Below, piece by piece: positions 27,893 through 37,380 of a DNA stretch of 64,000 bases (position 1 is the stretch's first letter; each line of letters starts with the position of its first letter). The stretch covers positions 3,534,001 through 3,598,000 of the forward strand of contig NZ_CP080421.1 of assembly GCF_019457515.1 (NCBI RefSeq), written 5' to 3'. The notes below the pieces were generated by a model. It was given only the letters and a program-made list of their open reading frames with translations, was not told the DNA's origin and ran no database searches. Position numbers and translations under genes: made by a program. The DNA is from Shewanella mesophila. Its GTDB lineage: Bacteria; Pseudomonadota; Gammaproteobacteria; Enterobacterales; Shewanellaceae.

Positions 27893-30388
27893 TTATTGGC
27901 CGTTATTTAACGTCTTTTTCTTGGTATATTTGGTCGGCAATGTGTTTGCAGGATCATCAGGCCATAAATGTTTGGGGTAGCGCCCTTTCATCTCTTTCTT
28001 CACCTCGACATAGGGACCAACCCAGAAGTTGGCTAAATCCGCGGTCAAGGCTAACGGACGCTGTGCTGGAGACAATAACTCCATAGTAACCACCAGCTTA
28101 CCTTGTGCCAAGGTTGGACTTTGCGCCATGCCTAACGCCTCTTGCAGGCGAACACTCAACAGAGCACGCCCCGATTCTTCATAACGGATCTGGGCTCGAG
28201 TCCCCGTTTTCATCGGCCAATGGGTGGGTAACTGCTCCGCCAACACTTGTTGCTGCGACCAAGGTAAAAGGTTGTGTAACAGGCTATAAAAATCAAGCGC
28301 TTTAAGTTGAGTTAAACGCCTAACATTGTCCAAGTAAGGGCCTAGCCAGGTCTCTAAACTGAGTAACAAGCTAGCATCATCCATGGCTGGCCAATCCCCT
28401 GATAATTGATGATCTTGAGCTAGACTAACTCTTTGTCTAAGCTGGGCAACCTTATCATCAAAACTCAATACGGCTATGCCTTTAGTACGAATTAAATCAT
28501 AAATCGCCTGCTTGATTAACTGCTCGTTTAGCTGCGCTATGGGGCATTGCGCTAATACAATCGCACCAATACGACGCTGCTGCTCGGCATAGAAACCTGC
28601 CTTATCATCATCCCAGCCACAAACAACCTCTTGCGACACACAGTGACTTAATCTGTCCTTAAAACGCTCGGGGTTAACCGCCGCAGCCAGATATATTCTG
28701 CCGCTGCTTTTTCCTTGAGTCTCTTGAAACTCAACCACCACTAACCATGGCTCACCACTGAGTCGATCATCTTCGGCTAGCGACACGCCCGCACCACCAG
28801 AGAGTTGGTAACCGCTGCTACCGCGCGCCTTCGCAATCCTATCGGGAAAGGCCAAAGCAAGCAGTACCGCAATATCATCTGGATGAACCAAACTTATCGC
28901 CTTATCTAAACTCGCTCTACTCTGTATACGAGTCAGATAACCTTGAGCCAACTGCGCCGTTTCACCATGCCGAGCATCGGCTAAATAGTCAGTAATATCG
29001 GCGCCGCGACGCGCGCGACTGCGGGATTCTATGATCCCAGCCAACAGACAAGCAAGGCCCAGAATCTGGCTTTCAGGCTCGGTTTGCTGCCATTGTTTCG
29101 CCGTTAATAGCATATGCGCTAACCTCGGATGACAGCCTAGCTGATAAGCCTGCTTACCATGAGGCGTTATTCGGCGCTTATCATCAACAATCTTAAGCTG
29201 CGCTAACAAAGCCCAAGCCACCGCCTCATTCGCACTCGCAGGCGGACTGAGCAGGGGTAATTGCTCAAGGGAACTCTCGCCCCAATAAGCCACATCCAGC
29301 ACCATAGACGTTAAGTCACTATGAAGGATCTCTGGCTCATCGGCTTGTAATAGGCGCCCTTGCTCCTCTTGTCCCCACAGGCGAATACAGTGTCCAGGAG
29401 ATAGACGTCCCGCTCGCCCTGCCCGCTGATCCGCTGATGACTGACTAATACGCTTAAGAGACAACCGACTGACCGCCGTCTTAGGATTAAAACTCGCTTG
29501 ACGTTTATAGCCACAATCCACCACCAAGGTTATCCCCTCGATGGTCAAACTGGACTCGGCAACGTTGGTAGAGAGCACGACTTTACGCATGCCCTCTGGC
29601 GCAGGGGCGATGGCACAATCTTGTAGCTTGGCCGACAAACTGCCATATAAGGGCGCGAGCAAATATTGTTTAGGATCGAGGCGCGTAGATAAGCGCTGCA
29701 TCAGACGATTAATCTCTCCTTGGCCGGGCAGAAAAGCCAGCATGGAGCCTTCAGCTTGGTTATTGAGGGCCTCAACAATCACCTGCGCCATATGGTCGAG
29801 CCAGTCTAGGGATGAACGAGGAGCACGATACTCGATGCTAACGGGAAAACTACGGCCTTCACTTTGCAGATTTATCGCGTTGGGCATGAGCGCTTGTAAA
29901 GGCAAGCCCGATAGGGTTGCCGACATCGCCAAAATCGAGAGGTCTTCACGAAAGGAGGCTTGCACCTCTAACGCTAAGGCAAGCCCGAGATCGGTCGTTA
30001 GATGACGCTCATGGATCTCATCAAAGATAATCACAGCATATCCCGTCAACTCAGGGTCTTGCTGGATCATTCGGGTTAACACCCCTTCGGTGACGACTTC
30101 TAGGCGCGTCGCAGTTGTCACCTTAGACTCGCCACGCACCCTAAATCCGACGGTTTGTCCTATGGTTTCTCCGCGCTGCTTAGCAATAAACTGCGCCACA
30201 TTACGCGCTGCCATACGACGGGGTTCTAGCATCAGGATCTTGCCCTCGATCTCAGACCAATCGAGCATGGCTAGTGGTAAAGCGGTAGACTTCCCCGCGC
30301 CTGTTGGCGCCTGCAAAATCAGCTGGTGCGATTGAGCTAACGCCTCTCTTAAGGCGGAAAGCAGATCATGAATGGGTAGTTGGTTCAA
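27893..30388 (-). CDS. hrpB: ATP-dependent helicase HrpB
   Basis: DEAH-box RNA-helicase-like protein of 831 aa. Motif I is APTGAGKSTALPL, motif II DEIHERH, motif III SATLSG, then VVLSTNVAESSLTIEGI and QRAGRAGR (motif VI), followed by HA2 and the HrpB-specific C-terminal domain. Biological role is poorly defined in most bacteria. The start must be a TTG at 30388: an in-frame TGA lies four codons upstream, and there is no ATG before the conserved HDLLSALREAL segment. 31 bases upstream of the mrcB start on the same strand. Confidence 0.93.
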   Translation of the reverse strand: MNQLPIHDLLSALREALAQSHQLILQAPTGAGKSTALPLAMLDWSEIEGKILMLEPRRMAARNVAQFIAKQRGETIGQTVGFRVRGESKVTTATRLEVVTEGVLTRMIQQDPELTGYAVIIFDEIHERHLTTDLGLALALEVQASFREDLSILAMSATLSGLPLQALMPNAINLQSEGRSFPVSIEYRAPRSSLDWLDHMAQVIVEALNNQAEGSMLAFLPGQGEINRLMQRLSTRLDPKQYLLAPLYGSLSAKLQDCAIAPAPEGMRKVVLSTNVAESSLTIEGITLVVDCGYKRQASFNPKTAVSRLSLKRISQSSADQRAGRAGRLSPGHCIRLWGQEEQGRLLQADEPEILHSDLTSMVLDVAYWGESSLEQLPLLSPPASANEAVAWALLAQLKIVDDKRRITPHGKQAYQLGCHPRLAHMLLTAKQWQQTEPESQILGLACLLAGIIESRSRARRGADITDYLADARHGETAQLAQGYLTRIQSRASLDKAISLVHPDDIAVLLALAFPDRIAKARGSSGYQLSGGAGVSLAEDDRLSGEPWLVVVEFQETQGKSSGRIYLAAAVNPERFKDRLSHCVSQEVVCGWDDDKAGFYAEQQRRIGAIVLAQCPIAQLNEQLIKQAIYDLIRTKGIAVLSFDDKVAQLRQRVSLAQDHQLSGDWPAMDDASLLLSLETWLGPYLDNVRRLTQLKALDFYSLLHNLLPWSQQQVLAEQLPTHWPMKTGTRAQIRYEESGRALLSVRLQEALGMAQSPTLAQGKLVVTMELLSPAQRPLALTADLANFWVGPYVEVKKEMKGRYPKHLWPDDPANTLPTKYTKKKTLNNGQ

Positions 30389-30490
30389 AAGAGGCTTTCA
30401 ATACGCTAAAAACTGCCACAAGTGTACAAGGTATGAAGGCAAAACAAAATGCTGACTTAGATCTACGAAATAAGGACTGGGCTCACTAGG

Positions 30491-32686
30491 CTAGGCTTTC
30501 CCTGAGAGTAGCTTATACCACTCTAAGCTTTGACCCGATAACAAACTGTTTAAGGGCATAGGCCGAGCAATGCCAAAACCTTGGCCATATTCAACCCCAA
30601 GTTGGGCCAAATGCTGGCCTATCTCAATGGATTCAACATATTCAGCCACTATCTTAAAATCCATATCTCGCCCAAGCTGACATATAGCAGACACAATAGC
30701 CTGATCAGCCTTATCACTACATAAGTTTTGTATAAATTGGCCATCGATTTTAACATAGTCAATATCGAGCAGTTTTAGGTAAGCGAAGCTTGAAAAACCT
30801 GAGCCAAAATCATCCAGCGCTAACTTGCATCCCATAGGCTTCACCATATTGATCAACTCAGTGGCTAAATCTAATTGGCTAACGGCGGCAGTTTCGGTGA
30901 TCTCAAAGCAGATTTTATTCACTAACTCAGGCTCAGCTAACAACCTCATTTCAAGCCAATTAACAAAATCTCGATCACCAATGGAGAGCGCCGACAAATT
31001 GATAGAGACTAACGAAAGCTGTTGCCATATCGCAATATTCTCGCTCCCCCAGCGTAGCATCTGCTCAATCACCCAACGATCGATCTTAGAGACTAAATTA
31101 AAACGCTCTGCCGCGGGCAAGAAAATCCCAGGGAGCAGGTATTCTCCATTCTCCAACTGCATCCGCAGTAAGATCTCTAGGTGGAGTCCACCGCCATCTT
31201 CCAGTAGCGTCTCAATGGGTTGAAAATAGAGTTCAAACCGGTCATTGGCCAGCGCACCTATAACATCAACAGAGGTATTCATGTCGGCATTTAGACGCTC
31301 AACTTCGGGATCGTCACTGGCATATAAATACCAACCATTGCCCCCACCTTCTTTAACGACGCGGCACGCTGCGCTGGCTCGTCGCAAGAGATCTGAAATC
31401 GAATCAGCATGGCAATCACATTCGGCTAACCCCATACTGACGCTAACGCTATGCTTTCTTCCGCCCCAAATAAACTCATGTTTGTTGAGAGCATTACAGA
31501 TCCGATGCGCGACTTGCTCGGCGATAGCTTGATCGACGGTGGGCATTAAAATACCAAATTCATCACCGCTGAGCCTTGCCACCACATCATTTCTGCGCAC
31601 TAATTGATTTAATCTCTCGGCCACCTCGCGCAGCAATTGATCTCCCGCTTGATGGCCACTCACATTGTTAATGACCTGAAAGCCATCGAGGTTGATAAAT
31701 CCCACGAATGTTCGACGTATACCAACACAAGGTTCAATATGAGAATATAACGACTCAAAATAGGCTCGATTGGCTAGCCCTGTTAATACATCGAAATTAA
31801 ATAAAATATCCTTTGGTTTATCTTGACGCTCTTCTGTCGCCGCCTCAACAAACATCATCAGCGAATCATCTGCATCTGATAGAGAAAGAAAAGTCACCTT
31901 AGCCTTATCTTTACTATCATGGCGCATCATTAGATCGCAGCTGGCTTGCTCTAACACTTGTTCACGCACTAATGCCATAGTGTCACGAAACAAGGGGAGA
32001 TCTATAGGATGAATCAAACTATAAATATCTTGCAGGGTTTCAACACCCAGCTCTTGTGTCGCCTGGGCATTAAATCGTACCACTCGATCATCTGCACCGA
32101 TATGTACACAAGACATAGGCATGCGGTACAAGTGTTCAATGCACACTAACTCATTACTTTTAGCCACTTGCTCAAGACGATACACCTCTTGAGAATACCC
32201 CAAAACATTACCTGCCAATGTCAATGCTTCGACTAAATCCTTGTCCCAAATGCCATCACATTCATAACGATAAGCACCAAAGATATAGTACCTATCTCCA
32301 CAGGCAGGGAGTAATAGCACGCTGCGAACACCAGCCTGAGCAAGTTGCTGCTGACTATCTAAATCATCGATAGCCGTTGAAATATCTTCAATAATTGTGG
32401 GATGTTTTAATGAGGCATAGCTTTGAAGGTTGTTGTTATTAGAAACCCGTCTTAATAATAATTCGGCATCACGCTGGCTAAAGACAGAATCATCACTTCG
32501 ATACATGGCTTCAATATTGACGCGGCGACGCCCCGCTGTGACACGTAGTAAGAATAAACCATTGCAGTTCGTTCTCTGGGCGAGACCTTGCAGCAGAAGA
32601 TCAATTTCGTCATCTAAATCATAATCACAAAGATAGGCAGCCACCTGTTGCAACAGTGTCGAATGGTTTTGCTGACTATTTGACAT
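30491..32686 (-). CDS. GAF-PAS-GGDEF-EAL c-di-GMP turnover protein
   Basis: A 731-aa soluble signalling protein. An N-terminal GAF-like region (about 1-170), a PAS segment (about 180-280), a GGDEF domain with degenerate site RLSGDEFG but intact I-site RRND, and an EAL domain with EILLRM, DDFGSGFSSFAYLK and DYVKIDG. The EAL residues for phosphodiesterase activity look conserved (E in EILLR, DDFGSG, K in YVKID, and a terminal ARPMP). SGDEF may still bind GTP and act as a regulator, so net c-di-GMP hydrolysis is the better guess. Confidence 0.88.
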   Translation of the reverse strand: MSNSQQNHSTLLQQVAAYLCDYDLDDEIDLLLQGLAQRTNCNGLFLLRVTAGRRRVNIEAMYRSDDSVFSQRDAELLLRRVSNNNNLQSYASLKHPTIIEDISTAIDDLDSQQQLAQAGVRSVLLLPACGDRYYIFGAYRYECDGIWDKDLVEALTLAGNVLGYSQEVYRLEQVAKSNELVCIEHLYRMPMSCVHIGADDRVVRFNAQATQELGVETLQDIYSLIHPIDLPLFRDTMALVREQVLEQASCDLMMRHDSKDKAKVTFLSLSDADDSLMMFVEAATEERQDKPKDILFNFDVLTGLANRAYFESLYSHIEPCVGIRRTFVGFINLDGFQVINNVSGHQAGDQLLREVAERLNQLVRRNDVVARLSGDEFGILMPTVDQAIAEQVAHRICNALNKHEFIWGGRKHSVSVSMGLAECDCHADSISDLLRRASAACRVVKEGGGNGWYLYASDDPEVERLNADMNTSVDVIGALANDRFELYFQPIETLLEDGGGLHLEILLRMQLENGEYLLPGIFLPAAERFNLVSKIDRWVIEQMLRWGSENIAIWQQLSLVSINLSALSIGDRDFVNWLEMRLLAEPELVNKICFEITETAAVSQLDLATELINMVKPMGCKLALDDFGSGFSSFAYLKLLDIDYVKIDGQFIQNLCSDKADQAIVSAICQLGRDMDFKIVAEYVESIEIGQHLAQLGVEYGQGFGIARPMPLNSLLSGQSLEWYKLLSGKA

Positions 32687-32969
32687 GTAACCTCGCTTCC
32701 TTATGATGATCCATGTGGTATCTCAATTAATTATAGACAAGATCATAAGATTAGCGTCTTAGAAGTCACTATTGAGATCAACCACTACACCACTGACTCA
32801 AAATATGAAAAACCTATACTCACGCAAGTCACTCTCAACAAACTAATCGTTCAGTTGAAACATTACGCTTTCACTCAACTTAGCAATAAATAGATACCAT
32901 ACTCAAGTACTATTCGAGTAGTGAACTTAGGTATACAGCAAGATGTTCGATGGTTATGGAGCATAGCAA

Positions 32970-33527
32970 ATGATTAAACGACTATTTCTAGGTATTAGCC
33001 CATCATCAGAGCAAGCCAATATCTTAGCCCACACTCAATCTCTTATCAGTACCGATGGACGAGCTATCCCCAAAGATAATTTTCATGTCACTCTCTATTT
33101 TCTTGGTCAAGTTGATGAGCAGCAACAAACTCAGCTGATAAAGACATTGAATCAACTTAATGCTCAAAACAAACTTAAACCCTTTAGTGTCGATTTAGAA
33201 GCCATCGAGTGGTGGCAGAAACCTAAGGTGATCTGTCTGGCGGGGATAGCAAAGGATCCCGCCCTTATCAAACTGCATCAAACGTGTCGGCAGTTAAGTC
33301 ATGAATTAAATTTGCATCAAAGCGAACGCCTGTTTACACCTCATATCACCTTGTTTCGTAAAGCTAGGGAGTACTCCCCACAGCAAATAGCGCCGCTAAC
33401 AATAACGGCTCATGAGTTACATCTTTATCACTCAGTAAGCAGCGAAAGTGGCATCAGTTACCCTATTATTCATTCATGGCAACTCACGGCATCTACTCAT
33501 TGTTCCAAAAAAAATGCGCCCAATTAG
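32970..33527 (+). CDS. thpR: RNA 2',3'-cyclic phosphodiesterase ThpR
   Basis: 2H phosphoesterase of 185 aa. The paired catalytic motifs H-x-T/S-x are HVTLYFLG (about 43-50) and HITLFRKA (about 125-132), the normal spacing in ThpR/LigT proteins, which hydrolyse 2',3'-cyclic phosphate ends of RNA and can ligate tRNA halves in vitro. Its stop codon lies within the hairpin that terminates the convergent pepB gene, so the two transcripts share their end. Confidence 0.88.
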   Translation: MIKRLFLGISPSSEQANILAHTQSLISTDGRAIPKDNFHVTLYFLGQVDEQQQTQLIKTLNQLNAQNKLKPFSVDLEAIEWWQKPKVICLAGIAKDPALIKLHQTCRQLSHELNLHQSERLFTPHITLFRKAREYSPQQIAPLTITAHELHLYHSVSSESGISYPIIHSWQLTASTHCSKKNAPN

Positions 33528-33533
33528 GCGCAT
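33507..33533 (-). terminator. Terminator of pepB
   Basis: On the minus strand ATGCGCC pairs with GGCGCAT around a 6-base loop and is followed by eight T. It overlaps the last codons of thpR. Confidence 0.85.
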
Positions 33534-33552
33534 CTAGTCTCATCAACACAAC

Positions 33553-34830
33553 TTAATCTTCTAATAGACCCGCAATGGTTAGCATGCCATGGGTCGTCGC
33601 ACCTGCCGCCCATAAACCGTTAGCCGTATCGGCGAAGGCTGCGGCTAAATCGACATGCAGCCATTGTGCCTCTGGTGATACAAATCGCCATAAGAAACCG
33701 GCAGCATTTGAAGCACCACCCGCTCCACCACCTTTCACTGGGCGGCTATTAGCCGTATCCGCGTAAGGTGATGGACACATCTCTTTATGCCAAGGATCTA
33801 ATGGTAATGGCCACACTCGCTCAGCGACTTCAGAAGCCTTACTTTGCGTGCGCATAAGTAATTCACTGTTTGGTGAGAAAATAGCATTGTAGTTAGTGCC
33901 CACTGCCATCACCGCTGCACCCGTTAAGGTTGCTGCGTCGATAATCAGCGGAGCACCAGTCTCCGACGCCGCTTGCAAGCCATCGGCCAGCACCAAACGC
34001 CCTTCTGCATCTGTGTTAACCACTTCGACTGAAACACCATTTTTATAAGTCAAGATGTCGCCTAACTTGTATGCATGACCACTGATCAAATTCTCGGCGC
34101 AGCAAAGGAACAACTTAACACGCTTGTTAAGACCTGATTTAATCGCTAATCCCAGTGCAGCGGTCACCGTTGCCGCACCGCCCATGTCGCACTTCATCCC
34201 CAGCATACCTTCAGAAGCTTTGATGCTGTATCCACCCGAATCAAAGGTGATCCCTTTACCTACTAGAGCGGCAGATACAGGAGCATCAGCATCTAACGGA
34301 TTAAAATCCAGCTCTAACAGTGCGGGCGGACGCTCACTACCACGGCCCACGGCATGAATACCGATCCACTTATGCTCGAGTAACGCCTCACCTTCGATGA
34401 TCCGATAAGTCACTTTGTCGCCACCTAACTTGGCTAACCATTTAGCGGCTTGAGTCGCCAAGGTCACTGGGGATAAGTTTTCTGGGGTTTCATTGATTAG
34501 CTGTCTGGCAAAATTTGCACTCTCAAGGCGAGCATTTAATGCCGCTTGCAAAGCCTCATCCCCACTCCAATGAATCTTCCCCTCAGCCTTAGCAGTAGCA
34601 AATCCAAGCGCAAACGCCCACTGACTGTTAAGATCCCAATCAGCGCCACTCAACACAACCTCTAAAAGGCCTTGACCACGGATCTTACGTGCAGCTTGCT
34701 GTACCTGACGCAACTGATCGCCTGTCTGTAGATGGATATTGGCTTGATCTTGGGTAAATGTTACGTCAGCCTTGCCCCAATGGGCAGCTGGTGCGTCGTT
34801 AGTCAGAAAAATCTTCATCGCGTCGCTCAT
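33553..34830 (-). CDS. pepB: Aminopeptidase B, M17 family
   Basis: Cytoplasmic manganese/zinc leucyl-aminopeptidase-family enzyme of 425 aa, close to E. coli PepB in length and sequence. The M17 signature NTDAEGRLVLADGL carries metal ligands Asp and Glu and the catalytic Arg; the other ligands are in GKGITFDSGGYSIK and MKCDMGGA. The ATG at 34830 is preceded by AAGGAATCAAT, an excellent ribosome site; the longer frame to 34935 has none. Single-gene unit. Confidence 0.94.
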   Translation of the reverse strand: MSDAMKIFLTNDAPAAHWGKADVTFTQDQANIHLQTGDQLRQVQQAARKIRGQGLLEVVLSGADWDLNSQWAFALGFATAKAEGKIHWSGDEALQAALNARLESANFARQLINETPENLSPVTLATQAAKWLAKLGGDKVTYRIIEGEALLEHKWIGIHAVGRGSERPPALLELDFNPLDADAPVSAALVGKGITFDSGGYSIKASEGMLGMKCDMGGAATVTAALGLAIKSGLNKRVKLFLCCAENLISGHAYKLGDILTYKNGVSVEVVNTDAEGRLVLADGLQAASETGAPLIIDAATLTGAAVMAVGTNYNAIFSPNSELLMRTQSKASEVAERVWPLPLDPWHKEMCPSPYADTANSRPVKGGGAGGASNAAGFLWRFVSPEAQWLHVDLAAAFADTANGLWAAGATTHGMLTIAGLLED

Positions 34831-34997
34831 ATTGATTCCTTGTTTTGTACCGCTATTATTAGGCTCAGTTGATCTCTCGAGCTGAGTTTTTGCGACCAAG
34901 TATAACCCAACTGAAATAAGATCATCACCTATCAATTAGTGTCAATCAGGGCTTTCTGATAACCTGCGGTTATCGCCCATGTATAGCCGTGCAGAGT

Positions 34998-35702
34998 ATG
35001 CTTTTTAGTCCAACCTTCGAACAAGGTATCTTAATTAAACGTTACAAACGATTTTTAGCGGATGTCCAACTAAAGGATGGTTCACAGATCACCATTCATT
35101 GCCCAAATACGGGCTCGATGCGCAACTGCTTATTCCCCGGAGAAAAAGTCTGGTTCTCTACATCTGACAATCCCAAGCGAAAATACCCTCACACTTGGGA
35201 GCAAGCGCAAACCGATACTGGCGATATCATAGGTATCAACACCGGCCGAGCCAATGATCTCGCCGCCGAAGCGATCGCCGATAATGTCATCACCGAACTC
35301 GCCGGCTACGCCAATCTACGCAGAGAAGTCAAATATGGCAGCGAAAATAGTCGTATCGATCTATTGTTAGACGATCCCCAATTAGGGCTCTGCTATATAG
35401 AAGTTAAAAGTTGCACCCTGTTAGAAGAGGGTCAGGGTTACTTTCCCGACGCCGTCACCACCCGCGGACAAAAACACCTCAGAGAACTGATGGAGATGGT
35501 AGCACTAGGTCATAGGGCGGTACTGTTATTTGTAGTTCAGCATACAGGGATTGCCTCTGTTACGGCAGCGCAACATATCGATCCCCACTACAGCGAACTA
35601 TTACAAAAAGCCCATCAAGCAGGCGTTGAAGTACTCGCCTATAGCACCGAAATGTCACTCCAAGGTGCCTACTTGACTAAATCCTGCCCTGTCAAACTGT
35701 AA
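34998..35702 (+). CDS. sfsA: Sugar fermentation stimulation protein SfsA
   Basis: A 234-aa protein of the SfsA family: [39 protein letters not shown], and [10 protein letters not shown] with [13 protein letters not shown]. The last group is a PD-(D/E)xK-like nuclease core and an N-terminal OB-fold precedes it; nuclease activity is not proven for the family. The ATG at 34998 fits the E. coli start; a GTG nine bases earlier is possible. sfsA upstream of dksA is the arrangement in E. coli, which supports the call. Confidence 0.92.
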   Translation: MLFSPTFEQGILIKRYKRFLADVQLKDGSQITIHCPNTGSMRNCLFPGEKVWFSTSDNPKRKYPHTWEQAQTDTGDIIGINTGRANDLAAEAIADNVITELAGYANLRREVKYGSENSRIDLLLDDPQLGLCYIEVKSCTLLEEGQGYFPDAVTTRGQKHLRELMEMVALGHRAVLLFVVQHTGIASVTAAQHIDPHYSELLQKAHQAGVEVLAYSTEMSLQGAYLTKSCPVKL

Positions 35703-35861
35703 ATGAGCGGTAAAAGTTGAATAAATGCTAAATAGAGGACATAGTCAAAAGATAGATAAACCGCAGCATAAAAAATTTGCGTGGTATATAAGATTCTGAT
35801 ATAGATATCGGCCTTTAATGAAAGCCGCCCTACAACGCAAATGATTAACAGGAGATGCGTT

Positions 35862-36305
35862 ATGCCTGAAGGCACTAAAAAACTTGGCGTACTCGCTATC
35901 GCAGGAGTAGATCCTTACCAGGAAAAACCCGGTGAGGAGTACATGAATGACGCTCAACTGAATCACTTCAAGAAAATTCTCGATGCATGGCGTGGTCAGC
36001 TTCGTGAAGAGGTCGACCGTACTCTTAGTCATATGCAAGATGAAGCTGCTAACTTCCCTGATCCTGTGGATCGTGCAGCTCAAGAAGAGGAGTTCAGTTT
36101 AGAACTTCGTGCACGCGACAGAGAGCGCAAACTGATCAAGAAGATCGAAAAGACACTACAGAAAATCGAAGATGATGATTTTGGTTTCTGTGACTCTTGT
36201 GGTATCGAGATCGGTATCCGTCGTCTCGAAGCGCGTCCAACAGCCGATCAGTGTATCGACTGTAAGACCCTTGCAGAGATTAAAGAAAAGCAGATGGCTG
36301 GCTAG
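35862..36305 (+). CDS. dksA: RNA polymerase-binding transcription factor DksA
   Basis: ppGpp co-regulator of 147 aa that inserts a coiled coil into the RNA polymerase secondary channel. The coiled-coil tip has [12 protein letters not shown] with the two essential aspartate positions, and the zinc finger is [15 protein letters not shown] followed by CIDC, so all four cysteines are present. The ATG at 35862 follows CAGGAGATGCGTT, giving a good ribosome site; the longer frame from 35841 is not needed. Near identical to E. coli DksA from [18 protein letters not shown] onward. Confidence 0.97.
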   Translation: MPEGTKKLGVLAIAGVDPYQEKPGEEYMNDAQLNHFKKILDAWRGQLREEVDRTLSHMQDEAANFPDPVDRAAQEEEFSLELRARDRERKLIKKIEKTLQKIEDDDFGFCDSCGIEIGIRRLEARPTADQCIDCKTLAEIKEKQMAG

Positions 36306-36321
36306 TCTGACTTTTTAATGG

Positions 36322-36345
36322 AAGCGGGGTTTATCCCCGCTTTTT
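36322..36345 (+). terminator. Terminator of dksA
   Basis: AAGCGGGG at 36322-36329 pairs with CCCCGCTT at 36335-36342, followed by TTT. Intrinsic terminator. Confidence 0.88.
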
Positions 36346-36373
36346 AGTATCCGCTTTTTGCAAAGGCTGCAAC

Positions 36374-37240
36374 GTGCACTCTAAAGCCTACATTGGTCGT
36401 TTCGCTCCCTCGCCTTCGGGTCCTCTCCATTTTGGATCATTGATTGCTGCCCTAGGCAGTTATTTACGTGCCCGCGCGCTGCAGGGTAAGTGGTTAGTAC
36501 GCATCGAAGATATCGACCCACCCCGAGAGGTTGCTGGTGCAAGCCAAGGGATCTTATCAACCTTAGAGGCTTATGGCCTGCATTGGGACGATAGCGTGCT
36601 ATTTCAGAGCTCGCGTTTGGCCGATTACGAGGCTCAGCTACAGCAACTGCTTAGCCAAGATAAGGCGTACTATTGTCAATGTACCCGCAAGCAGATCCAA
36701 GCAATGGGACACAGTTACGATGGCCGATGTGGTCGGCTAACACCCGCCTTAAATGCTGGCGCAATACGTATCCGTAACACACAACCAATAGCTCAATTTA
36801 CCGATCAGCTAATGGGGAAGATTAGGGTTGAGGAGGATTTTGCCAGCGAAGACTTTATTATCAAACGCCGTGATGGTCTTTATGCTTATCAATTAGCGGT
36901 CGTCATGGATGACGGAGATCAAGGGATCACCGAAGTGGTGCGCGGCTGCGATCTGCTCACATCCAGCGCCCGCCAAACGACCCTGTTTAACCTCTTTGAA
37001 TATCACACACCAAATTGGCTTCATCTGCCACTAGCCTGCGCCGAACCGGGACGTAAACTGTCCAAACAAAACCATGCTCCAGCGATCGATAACCGTGCGC
37101 CACAGCAAAGCATTCAGGCAGCGCTTCGCTTCTTAGGTCAACCCAGTGTCGATATCGACACTCCAGAGATCATGCTCGCTCAAGCGGTTACGCAGTTTAA
37201 TTTAGACGCGATTCCTAAGCAGCAACAGATTATACTGTAA
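36374..37240 (+). CDS. gluQ: Glutamyl-Q tRNA(Asp) synthetase
   Basis: Truncated glutamyl-tRNA-synthetase paralogue of 288 aa that attaches glutamate to the queuosine base of tRNA(Asp). The class I signature is GRFAPSPSGPLHFGSL, and the KMSKS-like motif reads GRKLSKQNHAP. A zinc site is suggested by CQCTRKQI with a later C (RCGRL). The anticodon-binding domain of true GltX is absent, as expected. Start is a GTG at 36374 with AAAGG upstream; no ATG precedes the conserved IGRFAPSP. dksA-gluQ is a conserved pair. Confidence 0.94.
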   Translation: MHSKAYIGRFAPSPSGPLHFGSLIAALGSYLRARALQGKWLVRIEDIDPPREVAGASQGILSTLEAYGLHWDDSVLFQSSRLADYEAQLQQLLSQDKAYYCQCTRKQIQAMGHSYDGRCGRLTPALNAGAIRIRNTQPIAQFTDQLMGKIRVEEDFASEDFIIKRRDGLYAYQLAVVMDDGDQGITEVVRGCDLLTSSARQTTLFNLFEYHTPNWLHLPLACAEPGRKLSKQNHAPAIDNRAPQQSIQAALRFLGQPSVDIDTPEIMLAQAVTQFNLDAIPKQQQIIL

Positions 37241-37380
37241 CTGTGGCACAGCCTAAACACTAACCCCATCACGAAAGCCGCACTTGAGCCCCTCCTATGG
37301 GTATACTCTTTAACCCATATTTGAGTTATGATAGCGGCCTTATTTTAACCCTTAGTTAAGATCCATGTTCGAGGTGTCCT